A DNA stretch of 64,000 nt from AV80 sp035536995 (GCA_035536995.1 DATLNB010000059.1:1-64000); one strand, 5' to 3'. Shown: positions 24,701 through 33,189, numbered from the stretch's first letter. The notes: generated by a model from the letters alone, not told the origin. Numbers and translations: made by a program.

Positions 24701-25957
24701 CGTCGTCGGAAAACCTTCGCTGCTCGTGTGGCCCGCTACGATAACGTTGTTTGCCGAATCGTACTCGACGGCCCATGCCTGTTCGCTTCCCGCACCGGGC
24801 TGGCTTCCGAGATAAGTCCCGAAAACGACTGCGCTTCCCGTGCTGTTGAACTTGATCACGTAGGCATCGTAGTCCCCGTGGAATCCGTCTCCCTGGACCG
24901 TGTCGTACGCGCCCGGGGTGACCGGGAAATCGAGCGAGTTGGTGTCGCCCACAACGACCGGCTGGCTCTGGGCATCCACCGCCAAATCGAGCACCGAGTG
25001 ATTGAAGGTGCCGCCGAAAAATGTGCTGTAAACCAGCGCGGTCCCGCTCGCGTTCATTCGAGTGACGTAAGGCGTCATCCCGACTGGCGCATGGTGCCCG
25101 TTGGTGTGCGGAAAATCGGCCGAGTAAGTCTGGCCGCAAAGAATCACGTCACCAGAACCGTCCCGCGCCAGCTCCAACCCGGCGACCGTTTCGTTCGCGC
25201 CGCCGCCGAGAAAGGTGGACCACTCCAAACCCGGATCGACCACCAATTGGCGTTGCGGACCGCGGTTCACCGCTTCGAATCCGTAGCGCTGCTTGTCGAT
25301 CCTGCGGAACCGGCAATCGATTGTCCGTTTCGTGCCGTCCGGCATTTCTTCCCACGTTCTGGGCGCGCTTTGCCGCAGACGCTCGCCGTTCACATGCAGG
25401 AAGAGCGCGCCGTCTTCCGAGACTTCGATGTCGTCCGCGTTCTCGGCGTGGATCACTACCCGGCTGAGATCGGTATTGGGCGCAGCGATCAGGTCGTATT
25501 CGAGCTTTCCGCCTTCCTCGCGAACTCGCACATCGATTCCGTCATACACCCCGCGATACAGAACGCTCGCGAATGACCGGACGTTAGACTGCCATCGTTT
25601 CGGATCTTTTCCGAAGAAGTAATTGTAAACGCCCGGCCGCTTGCCTTGACCTACCGTTGTCGTCGCGTCCTCGGCCTTTTCAAAAGTGAGCCGCACGTCC
25701 GTCGCTTTCTCGCGACCGTTGACACGTAACGCTACCGCGTTCTGTTCGAATGCCACCGTCAACGGCCCCTTGCGTCCGAGGAACTTGATCGCGGAATCCC
25801 ATTGCCCGCGGTTCTCCACGAAATCGAGTGGGAGCGCAGCTGCCGTTACCGCTGCTTTGGCCTGCGGCTCCGGCGGGCCGGCTTGCCTCGACGGCGTTGC
25901 GCCGACTGTAAGAGTTAACGCCAAAACCGAAGCCGCCCGACCAAGAATCTTTTTCAT
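21704..25957 (-). CDS. large secreted SBBP-repeat (beta-propeller) protein
   Basis: About 1417 residues from the ATG at 25957 (MKKILGRAASVLAL, a signal peptide). An N-terminal DUF7948-type region starts LDFVENRGQWDSAIKF. About ten SBBP units follow (residues 260-750) with repeated YSTFFGG / DFPVTPGAYD patterns. Then come two fibronectin-like modules (LDWNDVTDPSGIRAYHVQV; WNPAARANFYELQVD), three copies of a module around PAGGxxVxLxSSNP...VTIPAG, a Pro/Thr linker and a terminal beta domain. Probably exported and surface-associated, with a carbohydrate- or protein-binding role (inference). No enzyme motif is seen. Confidence 0.85.
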   Translation of the reverse strand: MKKILGRAASVLALTLTVGATPSRQAGPPEPQAKAAVTAAALPLDFVENRGQWDSAIKFLGRKGPLTVAFEQNAVALRVNGREKATDVRLTFEKAEDATTTVGQGKRPGVYNYFFGKDPKRWQSNVRSFASVLYRGVYDGIDVRVREEGGKLEYDLIAAPNTDLSRVVIHAENADDIEVSEDGALFLHVNGERLRQSAPRTWEEMPDGTKRTIDCRFRRIDKQRYGFEAVNRGPQRQLVVDPGLEWSTFLGGGANETVAGLELARDGSGDVILCGQTYSADFPHTNGHHAPVGMTPYVTRMNASGTALVYSTFFGGTFNHSVLDLAVDAQSQPVVVGDTNSLDFPVTPGAYDTVQGDGFHGDYDAYVIKFNSTGSAVVFGTYLGSQPGAGSEQAWAVEYDSANNVIVAGHTSSEGFPTTPGAYDRTANVFSDNSTNPPQRSLQDIFIARLNPTGSQLTYSTFFGGQGVDWVYNMVVDSQGVVTMTGKTLQLTNQDVNGNQIPLGTAMPTTPGAFQTSYGGYGDGFIARFKLDGAGTADLKYSSFLGGRQYSDAGAGLALNPANQQEVTVSGFTRSGDFPTTAGAWLRTHPAPIDGSAAFVTRFNFTNATNGSLVWSTLFGTVGGYSAEATVVDNTGAAIIAGAAGSTNPPTTDRSFDRVAVKNGAYDRTPSGYTNAYLARLSADGSQLLYSSLLGGSAGEGIGEMALVSGQTVVVAGTTGSFDFPVTATAFDKLHNTDGRPGAPDVFVSRFTLQPEETTDTTPPPAPTLVAPNEGSTFTAPTEVTLDWNDVTDPSGIRAYHVQVSPDPNFRQDAGSIAGTFHENWHTVSFAVVDRSVSNTGTFYWRVQALDGANNMGPWSATRTFTVANPTPPAQVTLLSPPNGGRYAPGNVTLAWNPAARANFYELQVDTTSSFSNPNRIWLRTITSTQHTVSLTTERAYFWRVRGTNEASTGGVWSATRSFEIKRGSPSAPVPPPPSSTPAPAGSTAYPVTVKVNPASIYGGTSAVGTATLQTPAPAGGAVVELFSHDTSRANVPPSVTIPPGAQSANFNVTGNTNIDFTGAVAIAGRYQGITHGTLVMVFPDDPAMPIYTFTTSTTTVTGGTTVQGTVALVPGWSAPAGGLVVSLASSNPDMAAVPDFVTIPAGGNSVTFPIATQPVSTADKVTIIASRHDMKNVVLTIVPASSTQPPLTSLTVFPATVNGGTSTQGTAGIDVAAPAGGLNVALSSSNPAIASVPASVTIPAGSNFVNFTVNTAPVGSNTVVTLTGTGGGSTKSTSMGVNGTGSASPAPAPPATPTPTPPPPASPTPTAPPPVATPSPTPRPTPTPTPVAADSVSITRVEYTTSKQELRVEATSTSSSAVLTVSVTSTGATIGTLSNNGGGKYSAQFTNVASNPVNITVKSNRGGVATRSVTTN

Positions 25958-26014
25958 ACGCGCAAAATTGTTTCGTAAAATTTGCCCGCTTCGCGTCGGC
26001 GTCGGCGACGCCAA

Positions 26015-26038
26015 AAAAGTAACGGCCTCGTTACTTTT
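26015..26038. promoter_or_regulatory. perfect 9-bp palindrome upstream of the SBBP gene
   Basis: AAAAGTAAC (26015-26023) and GTTACTTTT (26030-26038) around a 6-nt spacer, 58-81 bp upstream of the start codon, with another GTTACTTT just beyond. The position suits an operator; the binding protein is unknown. Confidence 0.4.
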
Positions 26039-26148
26039 GTTACTTTCGTAGGTCTCGTGCTTTCTTATCTCAGTCGAACTGATTTAAAGGCGCAGGTGTC
26101 CGCTAACTCTGCTTGCCCCTTCCTGTCTGGTAAGTCCTAATTCCTACC

Positions 26149-26988
26149 TTGAATCTCGAATTCCCATCGATGCTCGACTATGGGCTTGAGCGTTCGGCCG
26201 ACGTGCTGGCGCGCGCGTTCGACGATTATTTCGTCCGCATCCCTTTCACGATCACGCTCCTGCTGAACTCATCTCGGGCGGATAGCGTCGATCTCACCCT
26301 GAGCCGTGTCTTCGTTCGCGACGGCACAGCCGTTGGCGCGGCGCTCATCGCCCGGCGCGGTTGGACCTGTCGCCTGGCGGGCATGGGAATCATCCCCGAA
26401 GCCCGTCGCACTGGGGTCGGCCGCGCGGCGGTGATCGCTCTGCTCGATGAAGCGCAATCTCGAGGCGACCACACCATGCTCCTCGAAGTCATCGAACAAA
26501 ACACTGCTGCCGTTGAGCTCTATCGCGCCTGCGGATTTGAAACGATCCGCCGGCTCGTCGGCTTCGCCGGAAAAGCTCCGGAAATCTCCGAGGCACACGA
26601 TGACCTGATCGAAGTCGACCTTCGTGAAGTGGCCGGCGCCGTTACGCGTTATGCGCCGCGCGATTTCCCGTGGCAAATTTCTGGCGAAACAATCGCGCAG
26701 CTTACGCCGCCCGCCGTGGGCTACCGTCGCCGCGACGCCTGGATCGCCATCACCGATCCTGCTCAGCCCGTAGTCACGGTTCGGGCTCTGGTAGCGCGAG
26801 ACGCGATCGAGCCGGCCGAACTGTTGCGCAGCGTGATCGCGAAACATCCCGGCAAAGACGAATGGCGTTTCAATCCAATCTGGCCGGAGGAATTCGCCGG
26901 CTTCATCGTCCAGGTAGGCTTGCCGCGAACGGCGCTGAGTCAGTGGCAGATGCGTCGAAGTCTCCAAGTTTCGCAGAAGAGTCTGTAG
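26149..26988 (+). CDS. GNAT-family N-acetyltransferase
   Basis: 279 residues from TTG 26149, or 272 from ATG 26170 (MLDYGLERSADVLARAF). The acetyl-CoA loop reads GIIPEARRTGVGRAAV at about 79-94, and ENTAAVELYRACGFE is the usual GNAT beta-6/helix-4 pattern (VIEQNTAAVELYRACGF). The C-terminal 120 residues form a second, less obvious domain that might be a degenerate GNAT repeat. Substrate unknown. The DNA glycosylase gene follows after 47 bp on the same strand. Confidence 0.82.
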   Translation: MNLEFPSMLDYGLERSADVLARAFDDYFVRIPFTITLLLNSSRADSVDLTLSRVFVRDGTAVGAALIARRGWTCRLAGMGIIPEARRTGVGRAAVIALLDEAQSRGDHTMLLEVIEQNTAAVELYRACGFETIRRLVGFAGKAPEISEAHDDLIEVDLREVAGAVTRYAPRDFPWQISGETIAQLTPPAVGYRRRDAWIAITDPAQPVVTVRALVARDAIEPAELLRSVIAKHPGKDEWRFNPIWPEEFAGFIVQVGLPRTALSQWQMRRSLQVSQKSL

Positions 26989-27035
26989 CATGGGAGGCGG
27001 CCCGCATTTCTGATCACTAATCAATCCCAGATCAC

Positions 27036-27761
27036 ATGTCACTGGCCGCCGATCCCGTGATCACCGCAGCAGCAGAACTGCGTGATGCGGTTGATCAGCT
27101 GCGTTTCGCCCCCCCCGTCAGCCACGTTTACAACCCACTCCGTTACGCGTGGCCCGCCCACGAAATGTATTTGCGCCGCTACGGCTCCGGACCGAAGCGC
27201 GTTCTGTTTCTCGGAATGAATCCCGGCCCATTCGGCATGGCCCAAACCGGGATCCCGTTCGGCCAGGTCGCCGCCGTCCGCGATTGGCTTTGCATCTCCG
27301 CGAATATCGGTCGTCCGCCCGCCGAACATCCTAAACGCCCAGTCACCGGGTTCGATTGCCACCGCAGCGAGATCAGCGGCGAACGTCTCTGGGGATTGTT
27401 CGCAAAGCGTTTCGGCGCCGCCGCGGAATTTTTCCGCGAGCACATGGTCATCAACTACTGCCCGCTCGCTTTCCTCGAAGAGAGCGGACGCAATCGAACG
27501 CCCGATAAACTGCCGCCTGCCGAACGGGCCGCCCTCTTTGGGGTTTGCGACCGCCATCTCCGCGATGTTGTCAGCCTTTCAAAACCAGAATGGCTCATCG
27601 GCGTCGGCGATTTCGCGGCCAAACGCGCCCGCGAAGTCTTCCCCGATCGATCGCCGCGAATCGGCCAGATCCTGCACCCCAGTCCTGCCTGTCCTGCGTC
27701 GAACAAAGATTGGCCCAGCACCGTTACCGCCCAACTCCAAAACCTCGGCGTCTGGACCTAG
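27036..27761 (+). CDS. SMUG1-like uracil-DNA glycosylase
   Basis: 241 residues. Motif 1 GMNPGPFGMAQTGIPFG (about 66-82) is the SMUG1 active-site signature with its uracil-contacting Asn, and motif 2 is HPSPACPASNKDW near residue 210. Other SMUG1 stretches are HVYNPLRYAWPAHEMYL and INYCPLAFLE. The enzyme would remove uracil and related lesions from DNA in base excision repair. Length is somewhat below the human enzyme but normal for bacterial members. Confidence 0.88.
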   Translation: MSLAADPVITAAAELRDAVDQLRFAPPVSHVYNPLRYAWPAHEMYLRRYGSGPKRVLFLGMNPGPFGMAQTGIPFGQVAAVRDWLCISANIGRPPAEHPKRPVTGFDCHRSEISGERLWGLFAKRFGAAAEFFREHMVINYCPLAFLEESGRNRTPDKLPPAERAALFGVCDRHLRDVVSLSKPEWLIGVGDFAAKRAREVFPDRSPRIGQILHPSPACPASNKDWPSTVTAQLQNLGVWT

Positions 27762-27771
27762 CTCCTACTTC

Positions 27772-28524
27772 CTACTTCTTCTCCTCCTCCTCCCCCACTT
27801 CCCCCGATTCGCCTGCCTTGATCACCTCGGCCTTCGTCTTCTCATCCAGCACGCCCACCTTGCAGTATTCGCCGTCAAAATAAGCCCTCGCCCCGTGGTA
27901 ATGGCTCGTGTTGGCCCCAATGATCTCCAGCACGGCTCCGCTGCGTTCGATAAAAATCAGGTTCGATTCCTCGGTCTTCTCTTTGTCCCGTCCCTTGTCG
28001 CTGAACCAGCCGAGCGGCGAGTTCCAGCTTGCGACTCCACTTAAAGCGCCCGTGTGAAAGGTCGGGCCGCGGACGACGTTGATAACAAAGAGCAATCGCT
28101 CCTTTTCCTGCACGATCTCGAGGACGCCGCCGAAGCTGTCGCTCCACAATCCGGTTAGCGATTCGTCGTTATTCTTTACCCGGGCGCGCAGCCAATCCGC
28201 GCGCGTTGCGGTCATCTCCGACGCCGTCTCGTAATAGGCCGCGGTCAGCTTTCCTTCCGCTTCGCCGTTGTCCCGGTTTGCGCCGCGAGCGGCGTCCTCT
28301 CGGTACTTCATCCAATCCCGTTGCTTGATCTGGAGGGTCGCGAAGTCCGATTCAGACAACGCTTTCTTCGCCGCTCCCCAGGCTTCGTTCAGCGCCTTGT
28401 CTGCGGTGGTGAACGCAGCCTTTGCTTCGGCTAACGTTTTCGGCTTCTGTTCTTGTGCAAAAACGAGGTAGGGAAGCGTCAGCGCGACAGCCAGTCCAAC
28501 TGTCCAAGTCCGAAAAGTGATCAT
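27772..28524 (-). CDS. DUF1311/LprI-like secreted protein
   Basis: 250 residues with a signal peptide (TWTVGLAVALTLPYLVFA). Residues about 25-110 resemble the LprI/DUF1311 helical domain (ADKALNEAW, LQIKQRDWMKYREDAA), found in periplasmic lysozyme-inhibitor-like proteins. The C-terminal part is beta-rich (SLTGLWSDSFGGVLEIVQE). The usual cysteine pair of the domain is not evident. The C-terminus is acidic and encoded in a polypyrimidine run. Confidence 0.7.
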   Translation of the reverse strand: MITFRTWTVGLAVALTLPYLVFAQEQKPKTLAEAKAAFTTADKALNEAWGAAKKALSESDFATLQIKQRDWMKYREDAARGANRDNGEAEGKLTAAYYETASEMTATRADWLRARVKNNDESLTGLWSDSFGGVLEIVQEKERLLFVINVVRGPTFHTGALSGVASWNSPLGWFSDKGRDKEKTEESNLIFIERSGAVLEIIGANTSHYHGARAYFDGEYCKVGVLDEKTKAEVIKAGESGEVGEEEEKK

Positions 28525-28596
28525 CCAAGCATCCTACACGAAAGCGAGACGGACGTTCAATTCGTGTTGTGGCTTCCGCGATCCCCAACTTCTACT

Positions 28597-29076
28597 TTAG
28601 CCCTTAGCCTTTTTACTTTCTTCCATCCACTTCTTGAATCCGCCTTCGAATAACAGCCGCCACCCTTCCTCAGTCGCCTTTGTATCTCCGAGGCAACCAA
28701 AAGTTGAATCGGTCACTTCCATTGCAGTTGTGGATTTCCCTTTCGCTGAAAATGAAACATTCAGAAGTGACGTGGCGGGCCCGCCGAAAGGAGGCGCGAT
28801 AAATCCCGGCATCGTGATCGAGTTGGGCGCATCCACCGCGATCACGTGATACCAGACAAGGCCGTTCCCGTTGCCTGAGTCTTCGTAGAGCCGCCCGCCT
28901 GGTTTCACTTCAAAGACGATCCGTTGCGGCGATTCCGTTACGTAAAAGTCCTTCGGCCACCAGGAGTGAATCTGGGCCGTAAACGCTTTCCAGACCGCTG
29001 GCTGCGGCCTCGCGATCTCGAGGCTTAGCCGATGGGTCGCCGCGGTTATCTGTGTTTCAGTTTTCTTCTTAGCCAT
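28597..29076 (-). CDS. SRPBCC (AHSA1-like) domain protein
   Basis: 159 residues. The pattern fits a START-like SRPBCC ligand-binding fold: an N-terminal strand (THRLSLEIARPQPAVWKAF), WWPKDFYVTE, the middle VVFEVKPGGRLYED-like stretch, and a C-terminal helix (WRLLFEGGFKKWMEE). Such proteins bind hydrophobic ligands or act as co-chaperones. An AraC-type regulator gene lies 105 bp upstream on the same strand; the two are often paired, so joint regulation is plausible. Confidence 0.75.
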   Translation of the reverse strand: MAKKKTETQITAATHRLSLEIARPQPAVWKAFTAQIHSWWPKDFYVTESPQRIVFEVKPGGRLYEDSGNGNGLVWYHVIAVDAPNSITMPGFIAPPFGGPATSLLNVSFSAKGKSTTAMEVTDSTFGCLGDTKATEEGWRLLFEGGFKKWMEESKKAKG

Positions 29077-29096
29077 AATTTCTGCTCGTTAGCGCT

Positions 29097-29185
29097 GTAG
29101 TGGCGGGTGTCCCACCCGCAGATCTCTCGTGCGGGTGTGACACCCGCAGATCTCAGCTCGTGCGGGTGTCCCACCCGCAGCTACA
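29097..29185. repeat. cluster of three GTAG-headed REP palindromes
   Basis: Three GCGGGTG-TCC/TGA-CACCCGC hairpins at 29097-29119, 29131-29147 and 29162-29185, the first and last with TGTAG heads in opposite orientation. The head of the last one supplies the stop codon of the AraC-type gene (29181-29183). Confidence 0.85.
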
Positions 29186-29612
29186 CCAGAGGGGGCAGCC
29201 TCGGGGCCCTCCCATCTTTTGTCGCCGCGCCGGCAATCGCCAGCCCCATCCGAATCGATCGCGGCAACGTCGCTCCGCGATCTTTCCGAAAAGCCGATGG
29301 CGTTATTCCGAACCGCGCCCGAAACGCTCGCGTAAACGTCTCATGACTCTCGAACCCAGCTTCCAGCCCGACCTCCAGGATTGTGGCGCGCGACGTCAGT
29401 AACAGCCACGCTCCGCGATCCAACCGGCGCCGCCGCTGATGTGCCCCTGGCGTCTCCCCCAGCACCTGCACCATCAACCGATGAAATTGCCGCCGCGAAA
29501 AACAAGCCGCGCGGGCCATCGCCCCTACGGGCCGCGCCGCGAGCGCCGGCCCTGGCCATCTCTGCAGCCGCTCCAACATCTCATTTTTTCGGCGGCCTGG
29601 TCGGGTTTTCAT
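29181..29612 (-). CDS. AraC-type helix-turn-helix regulator (DNA-binding domain only)
   Basis: 143 residues from the ATG at 29612, or 132 from the ATG encoding MLERLQRW. Only the AraC/XylS DNA-binding domain is present: MARAACFSRRQFHRLMVQVLGETP is the first helix-turn-helix and ILEVGLEAGFESHETFTRAFRARFGITPSAFR the second. No effector domain precedes it. The stop codon lies inside a REP palindrome, so the C-terminal tail was probably altered by REP insertion. Confidence 0.83.
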   Translation of the reverse strand: MKTRPGRRKNEMLERLQRWPGPALAARPVGAMARAACFSRRQFHRLMVQVLGETPGAHQRRRRLDRGAWLLLTSRATILEVGLEAGFESHETFTRAFRARFGITPSAFRKDRGATLPRSIRMGLAIAGAATKDGRAPRLPPLV

Positions 29613-29618
29613 CCGCGT

Positions 29619-29650
29619 TTCCTACTTCCTAATTCCTACTTCCTACTTTC
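29619..29650. repeat. TAGGAAGTAGGAATTAGGAA-type dispersed repeat
   Basis: A polypyrimidine stretch of repeated CCTACTTCC/CCTAATTCC units just upstream of the AraC-type gene. Related stretches occur at 26131-26148, 27761-27780, 33985-34009, 34111-34127 and 60779-60800, all at gene edges. Confidence 0.6.
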
Positions 29651-29774
29651 CACCCCGTCTTGACCTTTCTTGCCATTCTTCACCGCGGCTTCCCGGGCGA
29701 TTAAATCGTGAGAACGTGAAACCTTAAAACCGGAGTGGAATTTTCCTCGGCGAACAGGACAATGCGCCCTCCGC

Positions 29775-31784
29775 ATGGCGCGTTTCCGACTCTTCGATCT
29801 CAATGACGCCCAGCGCGACGCGGTCACTACGATCGATGGGCCGCTTCTGATTCTCGCTGGCGCAGGCACCGGCAAGACCCGCGTCATCACCGCGCGCGTC
29901 GCTTACCTGATCGCGAACGGCGTCGATCCGGGCGCCATTCTCGCAGTTACCTTCACCAACAAGGCCGCGGCGGAAATGCGGGAACGCCTCGCTCGGATGA
30001 TCGAGCCCGCCGCCGCCAAGCAGGTCACGATGTCGACTTTTCACGCGCTCTGCCTCCGCATTCTCCGGAGCGGAATCGATCGGCTTGGCTACAAGAATAA
30101 CTTCAGCATCTACGATGAGGGCGATCAGCTCGGTCTTATCAAAAAGCTGATCACGCGAACCGCGGCCCGGGATGAAAAGCTCGATCCCAATGTCGCGAAG
30201 GCGTTGATCAGCAAGGCGAAAAACTCGACCATTCAGGACATCTTTGGGGACTCCCTGATCGGCGAGGTCGCGCGTCGTTATGATGCGGAACTAAAGCGCC
30301 TGAACGCGGTCGACTTTGACGATCTGCTTCTGCTCACGGTCCGTCTTCTTCGGGACCACGAGCCGGTCCGCGCTCGCTGGCGCGCGAAATTCCGGTATCT
30401 GATGATCGACGAGTTCCAGGACACCAACCGTCTCCAGCTCGATCTCGTCACGTTGCTGGCTGACGAGCGGCGCAACGTTGCCGTTGTCGGTGACGACGAC
30501 CAATCGATCTACGGCTGGCGCGGCGCGGAGGTCGCGAACATCCTCGAGTTCGAACATCATTTCCCGAACCCAAAAATCGTCCGGCTCGAGCAGAATTACC
30601 GGAGCACCAACGCGATTCTTGGCAGCGCGAATTCGCTGATCAAAAACAATCCGCGCCGCCGTCCGAAGAAACTCTGGAGCGCAAGCGAGAGTGGCGACAA
30701 GGTCCGGCTCATCGCCTGTCCGACCGATCGCGAAGAGGCCCAGTTCATCGCCGAGGAGATTCAGCGCCGCAATTTCAGTGAGTCGGATGTTTGGGAAAGT
30801 TTTGCGGTGCTCTTCCGGATGAACGCGCAATCGCGCCTGCTCGAAGAAAATTTCCGCCGCCTCCAGATCCCATACCGGATTGTTGGCGGGAAAAGCTTCT
30901 TTGACCGGCGCGAAGTAAAAGACGTGCTCGCCTACATGAGCGTGCTCGCCAATCCAAATGACGACGCGAGCCTGCTCCGGATCATCAACACGCCCGCGCG
31001 CGGCATCAGCCCGGCCACGGTCGAGACTGCGCTGGAGTCGAGCGTGAAGCATCGGCGCAGTGTCTGGCAGGCCCTGCAATCCGATGAAGTGCGCGGCGAT
31101 TTAAGCGCTAAGACGGCAACCAACGTCGCAAGGTTCGTCCAGCTGGTCGACGATTGCCAAACCTCGCTATCTCAGCCGCTGGCTGACGCGCCCGGCTTGA
31201 TCCGAAAGCTGCTCGATGAAGTCAGTTACGCCGCCGATCTGCGCCGCAACTGCAAGTCGCCCGATGAGGCTGACATCCGCGCCGGCAACGTGACCGACGT
31301 CCTCCGCGACTTCGAGCAATTCACAAGGCGTTCTACCAAAGGGTTACGCGGATTTCTCGATGAAGTTGTCCTGGACCAGGAACGCGAAGAAGAAAAGGAG
31401 GAGGATATCGACAAAAAGCGCGGCGTGACCCTGATCACCATGCACGCTGCCAAAGGCCTGGAATTTCCGCACGTCTACATCGTGGGCCTGGAGGAAGGAA
31501 TTCTGCCACACGACCGGTCCAAGACGGAGGGCACCCTGGATGAAGAGCGTCGCCTTCTTTACGTCGGGATCACCCGCGCGATGCGGTCGCTTACCCTGAC
31601 GCTTTGCCGGGCCCGGACAAAGTTTGGCAGCGCTGTTTCCGGTCAGCCCAGCTCGTTCATCAAAGAACTGGCGCCCGAATTTATCGAAGTAGTAAACCTC
31701 CAGAAACTTCTCAGTGCACCGGTCACTGAAACCACCGCTAAAAGCCGATTTGCCCAGATGCGCGCCGCCATTCAATCGCCCTGA
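29775..31784 (+). CDS. UvrD/PcrA/Rep-family ATP-dependent DNA helicase
   Basis: 669 residues with all superfamily 1A motifs in order: AGAGTGKT (Walker A), TFTNKAAAEMRERL (Ia), DEFQDTN (II), VGDDDQSIYGWRGA (III), LEQNYRSTNAIL (IV), TMHAAKGLEFPHVYIVGLEEG (V) and EERRLLYVGITRA (VI). A 3'-5' helicase for repair or replication restart. The acidic linker EREEEKEEDIDKK precedes motif V. Slightly shorter than E. coli UvrD and lacking the C-terminal RNAP-binding Tudor region; which paralogue it represents cannot be fixed from sequence alone. Confidence 0.93.
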   Translation: MARFRLFDLNDAQRDAVTTIDGPLLILAGAGTGKTRVITARVAYLIANGVDPGAILAVTFTNKAAAEMRERLARMIEPAAAKQVTMSTFHALCLRILRSGIDRLGYKNNFSIYDEGDQLGLIKKLITRTAARDEKLDPNVAKALISKAKNSTIQDIFGDSLIGEVARRYDAELKRLNAVDFDDLLLLTVRLLRDHEPVRARWRAKFRYLMIDEFQDTNRLQLDLVTLLADERRNVAVVGDDDQSIYGWRGAEVANILEFEHHFPNPKIVRLEQNYRSTNAILGSANSLIKNNPRRRPKKLWSASESGDKVRLIACPTDREEAQFIAEEIQRRNFSESDVWESFAVLFRMNAQSRLLEENFRRLQIPYRIVGGKSFFDRREVKDVLAYMSVLANPNDDASLLRIINTPARGISPATVETALESSVKHRRSVWQALQSDEVRGDLSAKTATNVARFVQLVDDCQTSLSQPLADAPGLIRKLLDEVSYAADLRRNCKSPDEADIRAGNVTDVLRDFEQFTRRSTKGLRGFLDEVVLDQEREEEKEEDIDKKRGVTLITMHAAKGLEFPHVYIVGLEEGILPHDRSKTEGTLDEERRLLYVGITRAMRSLTLTLCRARTKFGSAVSGQPSSFIKELAPEFIEVVNLQKLLSAPVTETTAKSRFAQMRAAIQSP

Positions 31785-31846
31785 GGCGCGTTGGTGAGTC
31801 CAGCTCCTCGCGTACTATTTCTGCGAAGCGCCAGTCGCAGCATCTT

Positions 31847-31917
31847 GTAGGGCGTTTCTGTGAAACGCCAATTGGAGTGAAACGTTGATTCCGGCGTCTG
31901 GCACAGACACCCTACAG
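31847..31917. repeat. paired GTAG-headed palindromes, GGCGTTTC and GTCTG types
   Basis: GTAG followed by GGCGTTTC-TGT-GAAACGCC (31851-31869), and an oppositely oriented GGCGTCTG...CAGACACCCTAC (to 31917). Same head as the other REPs but different stems. Most of 31785-32304 holds only this and unremarkable sequence. Confidence 0.7.
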
Positions 31918-32081
31918 CGCCGTTCCTGGCCCTTGGACTTCCTCCCCATAGGCTCCGCCTATCGCAGGCAGAGGGACTAAGTATTACCAAGCGCATGCTG
32001 GCTGCTGTTCTGTTACGCATGCAAACATTATCCCTAAGCAGCAATGGTAAGAACGGTCAGCTGCTGGATTCGAAGACCTCC

Positions 32082-32234
32082 ATGCGCCTGCGTGCCTTTC
32101 GCTTTCTGAGCGAGCGCTTCGTGCAACGTGAGCGGCCAAGCGTCGCCGCCGAGTTTATTCTTTTCGCACTGATCGTCATAACCTCCTCATGGTCAATCGT
32201 CTCCCTCGCTCACGCGATGCGGTTGAACCTGTGA
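32082..32234 (+). CDS. possible small membrane protein, unknown
   Basis: 50 residues from ATG 32082 (MRLRAFRFLSERFVQRERP); an earlier in-frame ATG is at 31995. A basic amphipathic start is followed by one hydrophobic helix, AAEFILFALIVITSSWSIVS. No neighbour on the same strand is close and no family is recognised. Called only because of the clean basic-then-membrane layout. Confidence 0.35.
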   Translation: MRLRAFRFLSERFVQRERPSVAAEFILFALIVITSSWSIVSLAHAMRLNL

Positions 32235-32304
32235 CCGAGACGCTGTAGCCCGTCTTCTGTAGCTGTTGCCCTGGGGGTGGCGGCGCGGGGATGGAGCTGA
32301 AGCG

Positions 32305-33189
32305 TTAAGACTTAAACGCGGCCGCGGCTTCCTCACGGAACGCCGCGGCCGCTTTGCTTTCAGCCCGTAACGGGTTCCGCAAGAGGACCAGGTCCCGCGT
32401 CGGTACCGGCCGCGCAAATGGCACAGCGAGACAGCCTTTCACGAATTCGGTCTCAGCCATCATCTGGGGGATCACCGTCACTCCCAGTCCAGCTGCAACC
32501 ATTCTCGCGATCGTGACCAGTTGGGCCCCGCGCAGGACCAGCTCCGGTTTCAAATGGTTCGCAGCCAGCAGCTGTCGCACGCTGATCGAGAGCGAATGCT
32601 CATCGTGGAGGAGCAGAAACTTCTCATCGGCCAACTCACTCCACTTGATGCTCTTCCGGCGCGCGAGCCGGTGCTTCTCCGGCACGAGGAGAAGAAGCGA
32701 CTCGCGGCTAAGGGAGTACCGCGCAAGGTTCGGAGTCTCGTCCGACCCTGAGGCAATCACCAGGTCCAGCGTTCCGTTCTCGAGGCGCTGCGACAATTTC
32801 TCGGTCGTGTCTTCGAAGAGCTCAAACGTCACCTTCGGATAAGCCTGTTGAAACCGTCCGATCAATCGGGGCAAAATATAAAGCGCGATCGACGGGATCG
32901 CCCCGACCGAGAGTCGCCCCGCGACCTGTGCCTCCAATGCCGTCACCGCCTTTGCGCCATCGGCCAGCGCAGTCAAAATCACTCGCGCGTAAGGCAACAA
33001 ACATCGGCCGGCTTCTGTCAGGACTACCGACCGCGGCAGTCGATCGAACAATTGCTGGTTCAGTTCTTCTTCCAGCTTGTGGATCTGCTGGCTGAGCGAC
33101 GGCTGCGACACATGCTCCCGTTCAGCCGCGTGTGAAAAACTTCCCTCTTCCGCGACCGCGACAAAATACCTGAGCTGATGAATCTCCAT
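32305..33189 (-). CDS. LysR-type regulator, OxyR-like without the redox cysteines
   Basis: 294 residues. The N-terminal winged helix-turn-helix (MEIHQLRYFVAVAEEGSFSHAA, then VSQPSLSQQIHKLEEEL) is typical LysR. The effector domain resembles OxyR/CysB-like folds, but the loop that carries the peroxide-sensing Cys in OxyR reads LHDEHSLSISVRQL, with Ser in that place. So a peroxide-sensing role is unlikely. It follows the racemase-family gene by 61 bp on the same strand and may regulate it. Confidence 0.88.
   Translation of the reverse strand: MEIHQLRYFVAVAEEGSFSHAAEREHVSQPSLSQQIHKLEEELNQQLFDRLPRSVVLTEAGRCLLPYARVILTALADGAKAVTALEAQVAGRLSVGAIPSIALYILPRLIGRFQQAYPKVTFELFEDTTEKLSQRLENGTLDLVIASGSDETPNLARYSLSRESLLLLVPEKHRLARRKSIKWSELADEKFLLLHDEHSLSISVRQLLAANHLKPELVLRGAQLVTIARMVAAGLGVTVIPQMMAETEFVKGCLAVPFARPVPTRDLVLLRNPLRAESKAAAAFREEAAAAFKS

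Noticed and set aside
24590..25576. 328-residue plus-strand frame inside the SBBP gene
   Set aside because: Shadow of the repeat-rich minus-strand gene; Arg/Val-rich with no motif.
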